A stretch of DNA of 7,064 nt. It comes from Rickettsia typhi (GTDB lineage Bacteria; Pseudomonadota; Alphaproteobacteria; Rickettsiales; Rickettsiaceae). The stretch spans positions 1-7,064 of the forward strand of contig CAMCTQ010000062.1 in NCBI GenBank assembly GCA_945878545.1. The letters run 5' to 3'. Below are positions 1 to 6,516 of this stretch, one piece after another. The notes beneath the pieces were generated by a model. That model searched no databases and was not told the DNA's origin. It saw nothing but the letters and a program-made list of their open reading frames with translations. Each line of letters opens with the position of its first letter. Position 1 is the first letter of the stretch. The translations under genes were made by a program, and so were the position numbers.

Positions 1-108
1 AATATAAAATTTTTAATTACCGAATATACTGGTATCGAACCATATTACATTTGTGATACTCCTATTATTCTAGGAGAAGAAAGCAGTCTTGTGGAATATT
101 TACCTTAA
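1..108 (+). CDS. 3' end of an unidentified protein gene (partial)
   Basis: Reading frame 1 is open from the first base of the window to a TAA at 106-108, giving a 35-residue C-terminus that ends in SSLVEYLP. The other plus frames and all minus frames over the same stretch carry stops. The peptide has a normal-looking mix of residues (TEYTGIEPYYICDTPIILGE), so it reads like the tail of a real protein, but I do not recognise the family. Its stop lies only 5 nt from the stop of the lolD-like remnant on the opposite strand, so the two were probably once convergent neighbours. The open frame is short, so chance cannot be excluded. Confidence 0.45.
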   Translation, partial: NIKFLITEYTGIEPYYICDTPIILGEESSLVEYLP

Positions 109-113
109 AATTA

Positions 114-159
114 CTACAATGTTTCCAAAGCATAGTCCAGTTTGTATGCTTTATAGCAT
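114..159 (-). pseudogene. remnant of a lolD-like 3' end
   Basis: On the minus strand this stretch encodes KAYKLDYALETL followed by TAG (114-116). The intact lolD in this window ends [12 protein letters not shown] and stop. At the DNA level 132-154 matches 1471-1493 at 22 of 23 positions. The match resumes for four more bases (GCAT) after one extra base at 155, which would break the frame. Beyond that I can find no convincing alignment, so only the tail remains. The last codons have diverged (ALETL versus TLEQV) while keeping the same length before the stop. This suggests an old paralogous copy rather than a fresh duplication. The remnant is too short to be a gene. Confidence 0.5.
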
Positions 160-180
160 AAGAAATAAAATGCATGATTA

Positions 181-209
181 TTGACTAAAAACAACCTCTG
201 ATCTATTAT
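181..209 (+). promoter_or_regulatory. candidate sigma70-type promoter for the coiled-coil gene
   Basis: TTGACT (181-186) and TATTAT (204-209) are separated by 17 nt. Each differs from the bacterial consensus at one base. Transcription would start near 216 and give a leader of about 175 nt before the ATG at 390. A weaker pair, TTGGTT (272-277) and AATAAT (295-300), also with 17-nt spacing, lies closer to the gene. In AT-rich DNA such matches arise by chance, hence moderate confidence. Confidence 0.45.
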
Positions 210-247
210 GCAGCCTTAAGCTATAACAAAAGTATTTAATTTATGGT

Positions 248-272
248 AAGCTAATTTTACCAAAATTAGCTT
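248..272 (+). repeat. perfect 11-bp inverted repeat with 3-nt loop in the leader
   Basis: AAGCTAATTTT (248-258) and AAAATTAGCTT (262-272) are perfect complements around the loop ACC. The hairpin lies between the candidate promoter and the coiled-coil gene. What follows (TGGTTTGTGTTT) is U-rich but interrupted, so it would be a poor intrinsic terminator. It could be a late terminator for the upstream partial gene, a leader structure or an operator. The rest of the 160-389 interval shows no reading frame or RNA gene that I can support. Confidence 0.5.
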
Positions 273-379
273 TGGTTTGTGTTTAAATAGTGGTAATAAT
301 TTCTTCGTGAAATTGGGTGTCCTAGCTACTTACAAGTGTTTTTACGAAGCATAAGTTATAAAGAAATTTTTAAATTATC

Positions 380-387
380 AGGTAGAG
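380..387 (+). promoter_or_regulatory. ribosome binding site for the coiled-coil gene
   Basis: AGGTAGAG lies just before the ATG at 390, with the AGG 7 nt from the start codon. It favours this ATG over the in-frame GTG at 336, which would add 18 residues and has no comparable site. Confidence 0.55.
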
Positions 388-389
388 TT

Positions 390-1265
390 ATGGCAAAAAG
401 CATTATTGATGATCTATCTCGTGAGTTAGATAGTCTATGTGACCAAAGAGAGTTAATTAGCAAAGATTTTCTAACAAAAAAAGGAACCATTGAGCTAGAA
501 AAAGCAAAACTTGAAGAGAGAGTCAGGAAGGAAGGAGAAAATATTAAAGAAATAGAGCGTAAACTGAAAATAGCAGAAGAGAAAGTAGTTTCATTGAAAA
601 AAAATTCTATGGAAATACAGCATAAGATTGAATTTCTAAGAAAAGATCTACTGAAAGCTCATGAAAAATGCCAAGTAGATGGGTCTGCTGAGCTCTTAAA
701 ACTGTTTGAGATAGGCATGACTACGACATTAAAAGAGATTTCTAAAACTGGGGAAACTTTTAAAAAGACCGAAGAAGAATCAACTAGAAAGCTAGAAGAA
801 AGTATTTCTAAGGAAGCTGACACATTAGAAAAGTATAAAATACTTTTAGCAGAAGCCGAAAAACAATTAAAAGCCGCAGAAGAGGAATATCCAAAGGCAA
901 AAATGAGTTTAGGTGAATTAGAAAAAGAATTAGCAGAAAATGAAATCCACACAAAGTTAGAAAAAGAACTAGCAGTACTTAATCAACAAGAAGAAATTTT
1001 TATTAAAGAAAGCAACTTTGCTTTGCTATCTTGTAGAGAAAAACTTAGTGCAGAGCTTTCAAAACAGAGAGAACTTGAGTTACAAGAGAAAGAAGAATTA
1101 TCGCAATTAGTGCAAGGAAAAGAAACTACTGAAAAAGAGAAAGAGATTTCTACCAGCCCAGATTTCGATTCTTCTAGTAGCTTGATAACCACTATATCTC
1201 CGTCAGTTAGTAGTGGTGACTACCAAGAAGATGTACTTAGCTTAGGCGATATTCATCAATCCTAG
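390..1265 (+). CDS. coiled-coil protein of unknown function
   Basis: This encodes 291 residues starting MAKSIIDDLSRELDSL; I do not recognise the family. The protein is highly charged and rich in Glu, Lys and Leu, with heptad-like spacing over about residues 5-95 and 125-240, which predicts two long coiled-coil segments. A short less regular stretch around 96-122 (CQVDGSAELLKLFEIGMTTT) may be a hinge. The last 40 or so residues change character: a Ser/Thr-rich, probably disordered tail (about 254-276) and an acidic end. I see no signal peptide, membrane segment or catalytic motif. It is convergent with lolD and shares its terminator. A GTG at 336 could extend the frame, but the ATG at 390 has the better ribosome binding site. 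A structural, filament-like or secreted host-interacting role is possible for such a protein in an intracellular bacterium, but nothing here proves one. Confidence 0.75.
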   Translation: MAKSIIDDLSRELDSLCDQRELISKDFLTKKGTIELEKAKLEERVRKEGENIKEIERKLKIAEEKVVSLKKNSMEIQHKIEFLRKDLLKAHEKCQVDGSAELLKLFEIGMTTTLKEISKTGETFKKTEEESTRKLEESISKEADTLEKYKILLAEAEKQLKAAEEEYPKAKMSLGELEKELAENEIHTKLEKELAVLNQQEEIFIKESNFALLSCREKLSAELSKQRELELQEKEELSQLVQGKETTEKEKEISTSPDFDSSSSLITTISPSVSSGDYQEDVLSLGDIHQS

Positions 1266-1350
1266 AAAAAAACGATACGTAAATATTCTACAGTTGCTGG
1301 AAAAAGGTCTAATTAGACTAGAGCAAATGGAATTTGGTGATCCATTGTGA
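1246..1350 (+). other. short open frame after the coiled-coil gene, possible frameshifted tail
   Basis: Frame 1 is open from 1246 to a TGA at 1348-1350. It reads PRKKRYVNILQLLEKG and then LIRLEQMEFGDPL before the stop. It has no ATG start of useful length and overlaps the end of the coiled-coil gene in another frame. The peptide looks protein-like and helical, so it may be the lost C-terminus of that gene after a frameshift, or a fragment of something else. It could also be chance. Confidence 0.25.
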
Positions 1351-1436
1351 GCAACTTCAATGCATAAAAAAGAAAGCCACGATAATTTCATAGTGGCTTT
1401 TTTTATGTTCGAACTATCGTGACTAACACCAAATTC
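1330..1436. repeat. 10-bp inverted repeat enclosing the shared terminator
   Basis: GAATTTGGTG (1330-1339) and CACCAAATTC (1427-1436) are exact reverse complements and flank the terminator hairpin almost symmetrically. Smaller symmetric elements lie nearby: GTCTAATTAGAC (1307-1318), AATGGA/TCCATT (1326-1331 and 1341-1346), and GTTCGAAC (1407-1414). They could extend the terminator structure or mark an old element end. Function unknown. Confidence 0.4.
1363..1407. terminator. bidirectional intrinsic terminator between convergent genes
   Basis: The stem AAAGCCAC (1373-1380) pairs with GTGGCTTT (1393-1400) around a 12-nt loop. On the plus strand a run of seven T follows (1398-1404). On the minus strand the hairpin is followed by CTTTTTTATG, also T-rich. 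The A- and T-rich flanks (CATAAAAAA and TTTTTTTATG) can lengthen the stem. Its position fits termination of both the coiled-coil gene on the plus strand and the lolD operon on the minus strand. Confidence 0.85.
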
Positions 1437-1452
1437 AATATAAAAAACTCTA

Positions 1453-2139
1453 TTATACCTGTTCTAAGGTATAGTCTAGTTTGTATGCTTTATGCATTCT
1501 TTTCGCCAGAGACATATTATGCGTAACCATGATTATGGCAGAGCCTGAAGTTTCTGCTCTATCAAGAAACAATTCGAACACCTCTTCTGCTGTATTTGGG
1601 TCTAAATTGCCTGTAGGTTCGTCTGCTAAAATAAGTTTTGGATTATTAATCAGAGCACGAGCTATTGCAACTCGTTGCTGTTCTCCGCCGGACAATTCTC
1701 CAGGGAAATTATACAACCTCTCCCCAAGACCTAGTTTAGTCAACAGGTCTTCAGCTGCTTGAAGAGCTTGGTTCTTCTCGGTTCCACCTATTAGAAGCGG
1801 CATTGCAGCATTCTCTTGTGCTGTAAAATCACCCAATAAATGATGATGTTGGTATATAAAACCCAAATTTTCTAGCCTAATTTGAGGAGCATATTTCAAA
1901 TTCTTGAGTTTGTATTCAGGGATGTTTTCCATGTGTATGGATCCAGAATCAGCTGAGTCTAAAAGACCAGCAATGTGTAGTAATGTAGATTTTCCACTGC
2001 CAGAAGAGCCAACTATAGCAACCATCTGATTTTTAGTAATTTCAAGATTAATATTTTTTAAAACCTCAATAGTCGATCTTCCCTGACGATAATCTTTATT
2101 AATATTTTTTAGCTGTAACACAACCTGTTTATCACTCAT
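1453..2139 (-). CDS. lolD: LolD, ATPase of the lipoprotein-releasing ABC transporter
   Basis: LolD hydrolyses ATP on the cytoplasmic face of the inner membrane to power transfer of outer-membrane lipoproteins from the LolC/E-type permease to LolA. The 228-aa protein is of normal length. It shows Walker A GSSGSGKS (44-51), Q-loop Q97 in [17 protein letters not shown], signature LSGGEQQ (149-155), Walker B LILADEP (169-175) and switch His207 in VTHN. The signature [15 protein letters not shown] and the FIYQxHHLL region are typical of the LolD branch of the MacB-like family. The start ATG overlaps the end of the upstream permease gene by 8 nt and has an AGAGG ribosome binding site 9 nt away (2149-2153). 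It is the last gene before the terminator. A near copy of its final codons lies at 114-159. Confidence 0.95.
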   Translation of the reverse strand: MSDKQVVLQLKNINKDYRQGRSTIEVLKNINLEITKNQMVAIVGSSGSGKSTLLHIAGLLDSADSGSIHMENIPEYKLKNLKYAPQIRLENLGFIYQHHHLLGDFTAQENAAMPLLIGGTEKNQALQAAEDLLTKLGLGERLYNFPGELSGGEQQRVAIARALINNPKLILADEPTGNLDPNTAEEVFELFLDRAETSGSAIIMVTHNMSLAKRMHKAYKLDYTLEQV

Positions 2140-3376
2140 ATCTCATTGCCTCTATGGGATTCAGTTTTGCAGCTTTAAATGAAGGATATATTGTTGCAAG
2201 TAGTGAAAGAATTAGGGATAGAGATCCAACAATAATAACATCAGATATTCTTACAACCGATGGAAGACTATAGAGAAAATAAATTGCCGAATCGAAAATT
2301 TTTGTGCCGGAAATCCTTTCCAGGAACAATCGAATATTCTCTATATTATATGAGATAACAAGACCAAACGAGACTCCAAGCAGTGTGCCGATAAAACCAA
2401 TAAGTAGACCATTAATTATAAAGATTACCATAATTTGATGAACAGATGCGCCCATGGTTTTAAGGATTGCAATGTCCTTGGTTTTATCTTTGACGATCAT
2501 AAATAGACTAGAGACAATATTAAAAGCTGCAACTATTATAATCAGAGAAAGTATTGTAAACATAGCTGTTCTCTCGATTGCAAGGGCTTTTAAAAATGGC
2601 TGATTATTGTCCATCCAACTTGACACTCTGACATTAGAACCAAGTTCTTTTTGGAGTAGCTGAGCATCAATTTTAGCTAATTCCTGATTCTCAACATTTA
2701 CTTCTATTAAGTTAATCTCATTGCCCATCGAGAGAAACTTTTGTGCAGCACCAATTGGCATAAGCATGGTAGCAGAATCATAGTCATATAGACCACTACT
2801 AAAGATTGCCACAACTTTAAAATCCTTTGACCTTGGCATAGTACCAAAAGCTGTTGAAATTACATTTGGTGAGATTAATTTAATTTTTGAACCAACAAAG
2901 ATTCCTAAATTATGAGCAAGCTCAAAACCAACAGCAACACTATTAGTTCCTTCGTAATCTTCAAAGCTTCCCTCAAATACATTGGTGAGTATTTCGCCTT
3001 TGTTTTTTAAATCAATTAGGTCTATACCTTTTATCAGAACACCGCTATTAGTTTTTACTCCAAGAGCCAAAGCTTGACCTGCAACAATGGGAGATACTTT
3101 TTTAACAAAATTCTGTTTCGTAATATCTGCTATAATCTTTTGTTGATCAGGTATAGTTTTACCTATGGATGTAACTGAAATATCACCGTTTAAACCAATG
3201 ATATTACCAGTTAGTTCAATATGGAAACCATTCATGACTGACATTACAACAATTAGGGCGGCAACGCCAATCGTAATACCGACGAGAGATATTCCAGAGA
3301 TTATAGAAACAAATTTTTCATTTTTTTTAGCTCTGAAATATCGGAGTGCAACTATAATAGTGAACTTATCTAACAT
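2132..3376 (-). CDS. lolC: LolC/LolE-family lipoprotein-releasing permease
   Basis: This is the inner-membrane component that extracts lipoproteins from the membrane and passes them to periplasmic LolA. The 414-aa protein has the LolC/E layout: a transmembrane helix at about 23-48, a large periplasmic domain at about 50-265 (including [20 protein letters not shown], the family's conserved loop), then three helices at about 271-294, 314-342 and 378-398 forming the FtsX-like domain. A cytoplasmic [16 protein letters not shown] segment (296-311) and the usual ending [17 protein letters not shown] follow the family pattern. Only one such permease gene is present, so the transporter may be a homodimer of a LolF-like hybrid rather than a LolC-LolE pair; a second copy could lie elsewhere. 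It overlaps proS by 11 nt and lolD by 8 nt. I see no clear Shine-Dalgarno site, so translation may be coupled to proS. Confidence 0.92.
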   Translation of the reverse strand: MLDKFTIIVALRYFRAKKNEKFVSIISGISLVGITIGVAALIVVMSVMNGFHIELTGNIIGLNGDISVTSIGKTIPDQQKIIADITKQNFVKKVSPIVAGQALALGVKTNSGVLIKGIDLIDLKNKGEILTNVFEGSFEDYEGTNSVAVGFELAHNLGIFVGSKIKLISPNVISTAFGTMPRSKDFKVVAIFSSGLYDYDSATMLMPIGAAQKFLSMGNEINLIEVNVENQELAKIDAQLLQKELGSNVRVSSWMDNNQPFLKALAIERTAMFTILSLIIIVAAFNIVSSLFMIVKDKTKDIAILKTMGASVHQIMVIFIINGLLIGFIGTLLGVSFGLVISYNIENIRLFLERISGTKIFDSAIYFLYSLPSVVRISDVIIVGSLSLILSLLATIYPSFKAAKLNPIEAMRYE

Positions 3377-4667
3377 TTAAATTGCCAATTATTTCATTAA
3401 CTACTCTCTCTGGACCCATATCCTCTACTTCGCCAGATCGTCTGTTTTTTAATTCAACCAAATTAGCTTGAGCTTTTTTAGGGCCTATAATAATTTGCCA
3501 AGGTGAGCCTATTAAGTCATGAGTAGCAAATTTTGAGCCTGGTCGTTCATCTGTATCATCAAGTAAAATATCAATATTTTGGGCTTTTAATTGGTTATAT
3601 ATACTATATGCAATATCATTACAATTTTGATCATTTATGTTCAGATTAATAATGGACACCTTAAAAGGAGCAACGGAAACAGGCCAAATTATTCCTTTTT
3701 CATCGTGACTAACTTCTATGATAGCTGCTACTAATCTTGAAATACCAATTCCGTAAGAACCCATCTGCACTGGAACTAACTGACCTTTGTCATCGTTAAC
3801 AAAAGCATTCATAGGTCTTGAATATTTGTCACCGAAATTAAAAATATGACCAACTTCAATACCTTTTCTCACTGATAATTCTTTTTCACTGATAGGACAG
3901 TTATTTGGATCATGTTTTTCTTCAGTTGCAGCATATAATGATTTAACCAAGGAAAGATCATCTGCTAGATCCTCTTTTAGCAGGTCGAACTTTTTATCGT
4001 AATAAAGCACGCTCTCTCCAGTGTCTGCAATCACATGAAACTCATGACTTAAACTACCACCAATTTCTCCAGTGTCTGCAGCAAGTGGTATGGCAAGAAG
4101 TCCAAGATCACTAAATGTACGCATATAGGCTGCAAACATTTGATTATAAGTCTTGATTGCTCCTTCTTCATCAATATCAAGAGAATATGCATCTTTCATC
4201 AAAAATTCGCGACCTCTCATGAGACCAAAACGTGGCCTTATTTCGTCACGAAATTTCCACTGAATTTGATAAAGTACTTTTGGCAAGTCTTTGTAAGATT
4301 GAATAGAATTTCTGACAATGTCAGTAAGAGCTTCCTCGTTTGTTGGTCCAAACAATAGATTATGATCATGGCGATCTTTAAACGTCAGCATTTCTTTGCC
4401 ATAGGTATTAAATCTACCAGATTCAATCCACAAATCGGCGCTTTGAACGCATGGCATTAACATCTCAATAAATCCAGATGCATCCATGTTAAATCTAACA
4501 ATATTTTCTACATTTTTAAGAACTTTTATTCCAAGAGGTAACCAATTATATATCCCTGCTGCATGTTGACGAATCATTCCACTTTTTAGCATCAAGGAAT
4601 GAGATATTACATTTGCTTCAGCCGGTTTATCTTTTAATAATGGTAGAAAAAATTTTGATAGTAACAT
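3366..4667 (-). CDS. proS: prolyl-tRNA synthetase, short alphaproteobacterial type
   Basis: This cytoplasmic enzyme charges tRNA-Pro with proline using ATP. The 433 residues contain the class II core: GIYNWLPLG (38-46), the proline-binding GPTNEE (107-112), motif 2 with [16 protein letters not shown] (140-155), GGSLSHEF (203-210), and motif 3 in [16 protein letters not shown] (303-318). An anticodon-binding domain spans about 332-433. It lacks the roughly 180-residue YbaK-like editing insertion of long bacterial ProS. The short segment there ([20 protein letters not shown], 253-272) is the form seen in alphaproteobacteria. AGGG, 9 nt before the ATG, is a good ribosome binding site (4677-4680). 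It lies 18 nt after the HEPN-methyltransferase gene and overlaps the permease gene by 11 nt. Confidence 0.96.
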   Translation of the reverse strand: MLLSKFFLPLLKDKPAEANVISHSLMLKSGMIRQHAAGIYNWLPLGIKVLKNVENIVRFNMDASGFIEMLMPCVQSADLWIESGRFNTYGKEMLTFKDRHDHNLLFGPTNEEALTDIVRNSIQSYKDLPKVLYQIQWKFRDEIRPRFGLMRGREFLMKDAYSLDIDEEGAIKTYNQMFAAYMRTFSDLGLLAIPLAADTGEIGGSLSHEFHVIADTGESVLYYDKKFDLLKEDLADDLSLVKSLYAATEEKHDPNNCPISEKELSVRKGIEVGHIFNFGDKYSRPMNAFVNDDKGQLVPVQMGSYGIGISRLVAAIIEVSHDEKGIIWPVSVAPFKVSIINLNINDQNCNDIAYSIYNQLKAQNIDILLDDTDERPGSKFATHDLIGSPWQIIIGPKKAQANLVELKNRRSGEVEDMGPERVVNEIIGNLNVR

Positions 4668-4685
4668 GATTGATTTCCCTAAATA

Positions 4686-5621
4686 TTATTTATATTTTGC
4701 TACCCACACAGTATGGTCATTACAATGTTTATCTTCTATTTTATGTGTAATCAATGTGAATCCATTATCATTCAATAATTTCTTGTATTCATTGGGTGAT
4801 AATGAAGCGTGATACAAATTCTCTCCACCATTATTACCCCAGATCTCGCCTTCTTCTGCTCCAGAAGTAAATAACAGAATACCCCCCTTGTTGAGATTCA
4901 ATGCAAAAGTTTTAAACATGTTTCTCTGATCGTCTTTTAATAGATGAAAAAAGCTATTCCAAGCAATTATTAAATCAAATTTTTTATCCAAAAAAAAATC
5001 GCGCATATCACTGATAATAAAATTGCTCTTTGGAAAACGTGACTGAGCAAGATCGATCATTTTCTTGCTACCGTCAACTCCAGTAACATCAAAACCTCGC
5101 TCTATAAAATACCCAGCTATAGGTTCACCCATGCCACAACCTAAGTCTAAAATCTTAGCACCTGGCTTTAAATATTCTGTTACCATTTTAAGATATGCTA
5201 TCTCAAATAAATCACGGCTACGATGTTTATCAAACCAGTCCACAATTTTTTCATACGATTCGTAAACATGGTTTTTGCTGGTAATTTTTGTTATCTCTTT
5301 CAACATGCAGGACTTAAGAATAGGTAATTCTTTAAATATCACAGACCATATAATTTCACTATCAATTCCTTCCAAATAATCATGAACCAGAATATTTCGA
5401 AAACCAGAAATATCTTTCCAAGGAATTTGAGGATAGCAATTTTTTGTAGTATGAGTTAATTTCTGTGAGGCTTCAGCCATTGTTTGTAGGTTACGAACCG
5501 TGGCATCATATCTCATTCTATCATTGGCAAACTTTGGCAAATCACAATCTTTCACGAACTCTTCAATTGCATTAATTGAATCAATTATATGAGTTATATA
5601 CAAAGCTTCTGATTTATTCAC
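4686..5621 (-). CDS. HepT-like HEPN toxin domain fused to a class I SAM methyltransferase
   Basis: A single uninterrupted 311-residue frame with two complete domains. Residues 1 to about 110 match the HepT (DUF86) HEPN fold, with the order TVRNLQTMAEASQKL, YPQIPWKDISGFRNILVHDYL and IWSVIFKELPIL. The RX4HXY motif is intact (R75, H80, Y82). In characterised pairs R and H make the RNase site and Y is the residue AMPylated by MntA. Residues from about 118 to 311 form a Rossmann methyltransferase: motif I DLGCGMGEP (159-167), acidic D183 in VTGVDGS, SDMRD (204-208), AWNSFFHL (220-227), and a C-terminal part with LYHASLSPNEYKKLL and DHTVWVAK. This resembles a stand-alone methyltransferase family, substrate unknown. 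The linker is under 10 residues. The start is GTG, overlapping the transferase stop as GTGA; the next Met (36) would lose half the HEPN domain. M106 could start a methyltransferase-only product. Confidence 0.88.
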   Translation of the reverse strand: MNKSEALYITHIIDSINAIEEFVKDCDLPKFANDRMRYDATVRNLQTMAEASQKLTHTTKNCYPQIPWKDISGFRNILVHDYLEGIDSEIIWSVIFKELPILKSCMLKEITKITSKNHVYESYEKIVDWFDKHRSRDLFEIAYLKMVTEYLKPGAKILDLGCGMGEPIAGYFIERGFDVTGVDGSKKMIDLAQSRFPKSNFIISDMRDFFLDKKFDLIIAWNSFFHLLKDDQRNMFKTFALNLNKGGILLFTSGAEEGEIWGNNGGENLYHASLSPNEYKKLLNDNGFTLITHKIEDKHCNDHTVWVAKYK

Positions 5622-5905
5622 AGATGTACCGCCTCTTTTAATATCTGGTCTTTAATTAAGTAATGCAGTGCATTTTCAGACACAACGTCAACTCTTCTAT
5701 TCAACAACTCCTCAAGACGGTACTTAAGTCCACCTATTGCAAAACCAGAATTCGGTTTCATCTTGACTAAAAAATCTATATCACTATTTTCGGATAACTC
5801 TCCTCTTAGTATGGAACCAAATACTTTGATGTCATCAACCATACAGGTTTCAGCAATTCTAACAATCCTATCTTTATATTCATTTTGTAATATTGAAAAA
5901 TTCAT
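5618..5905 (-). CDS. MntA-like minimal nucleotidyltransferase (antitoxin)
   Basis: The 95-residue protein is a DNA polymerase beta-like minimal nucleotidyltransferase. The GSX10DXD motif is complete: G30 and S31 in VFGSILRGE, then D42 and D44 in SDIDFLV. A third acidic residue is D73 in RRVDVV. In the type VII toxin-antitoxin pair MntA-HepT, such proteins transfer AMP from ATP to the tyrosine of the toxin's RX4HXY motif and silence its RNase activity. The adjacent gene carries exactly that motif, so this role is likely here. The gene begins 25 nt after folE, with a weak GGAT ribosome binding site, and its TGA overlaps the GTG start of the HEPN-methyltransferase gene by 4 nt, indicating translational coupling. 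The length and the antitoxin-first order are usual for the family. Confidence 0.87.
   Translation of the reverse strand: MNFSILQNEYKDRIVRIAETCMVDDIKVFGSILRGELSENSDIDFLVKMKPNSGFAIGGLKYRLEELLNRRVDVVSENALHYLIKDQILKEAVHL
5632..5636 (-). promoter_or_regulatory. ribosome binding site supporting the GTG start of the HEPN-methyltransferase gene
   Basis: The minus strand reads AGAGG, 10 nt before GTG, inside the last codons of the transferase gene. It supports the GTG at 5621 as the true start, giving a complete HEPN domain coupled to its antitoxin. Confidence 0.6.
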
Positions 5906-5930
5906 ATAATATCCAATTTATTAAAATTTA

Positions 5931-6506
5931 TCATCCTCTAACCATCTGCCAAAATTCCTGGCGATATTCAGGTTTATCTTTAAATACACCAGTAAAATGG
6001 CTTGACTCTAAGATGCTACCACCTTTCATAGTTCCTCTTGATGTCATACAACTATGCGATGCTGATATTCTTACCGCCACGCCTAGAGGCTTCAAGTGTT
6101 CATCAAGAGCTTCGGCAATATTTGCAGTCATTTTTTCTTGAATCTGCAAACGCTTTGAATAGGCATCAACCAACCTAGCTATTTTACTTATACCAACGAC
6201 AAAACCATCTGGTAAATATGCAATATCAACAAAGCCAGTAAATGGTAGCATATGATGTTCACAAGATGAACTAAAATTAATAGATTTGAGCAGAACAATA
6301 TCATTAAAATTACTGATATCATAAAATCTTGTACTTAATATCTCATCCACTTTAACTTTATAACCAGAAAAAAGCTCGTCATAGCTTTTGACTACCCTGG
6401 CAGGAGTGTCCTTCATACCCTCACGCTTTGTATCTTCACCTATGTAACGAAGCAAGGTGCTTACAGCTTCTTCGGCTTCCTTTTTTGTTGGTTTGAGAGT
6501 GGTCAT
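5931..6506 (-). CDS. folE: GTP cyclohydrolase I, type IA
   Basis: FolE converts GTP to 7,8-dihydroneopterin triphosphate and formate, the entry step to folate and also to queuosine precursors. The 191-residue protein starts MTTLKPTKKEAEEAVSTLL, followed by DTPARVVKSYDELFSGY. Zinc ligands are present: C82 and H85 in CEHHMLPFTG and C153 in HSCMTSRG, with the catalytic His at 151. VGISKIARLVDAYSKRLQIQEKMT is the usual core helix region. I chose the ATG at 6506: a longer frame from a TTG at 6572 would overlap the oxidase gene by 56 nt and add an unrelated hydrophobic stretch. It starts 10 nt after the oxidase stop and ends 25 nt before the nucleotidyltransferase gene. No clear ribosome binding site is visible. 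No other folate or queuosine genes are in the window, so which pathway it serves cannot be told. Confidence 0.95.
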   Translation of the reverse strand: MTTLKPTKKEAEEAVSTLLRYIGEDTKREGMKDTPARVVKSYDELFSGYKVKVDEILSTRFYDISNFNDIVLLKSINFSSSCEHHMLPFTGFVDIAYLPDGFVVGISKIARLVDAYSKRLQIQEKMTANIAEALDEHLKPLGVAVRISASHSCMTSRGTMKGGSILESSHFTGVFKDKPEYRQEFWQMVRG

Positions 6507-6516
6507 ATAATATATT

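Noticed and set aside
336..389. GTG start extending the coiled-coil gene by 18 residues
   Set aside because: There is no ribosome binding site, and the added residues differ in character from the charged coiled coil. The ATG at 390 has a good AGG site.
659..1192. Minus-strand open frames opposite the coiled-coil gene
   Set aside because: They are Ser/Phe-rich mirror images of the Glu/Lys-rich plus-strand gene with no recognisable features.
1481..1762. Plus-strand open frame opposite lolD
   Set aside because: It lies fully inside the unambiguous lolD gene on the other strand and has no protein-like features.
4016..4080. Direct repeat CTCCAGTGTCTGCA at 4016-4029 and 4067-4080
   Set aside because: The copies are 51 nt apart, in frame within proS, and both encode the ADTGE residues of the conserved stretch around GGSLSHEF. 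This is explained by protein sequence, not a repeat element.
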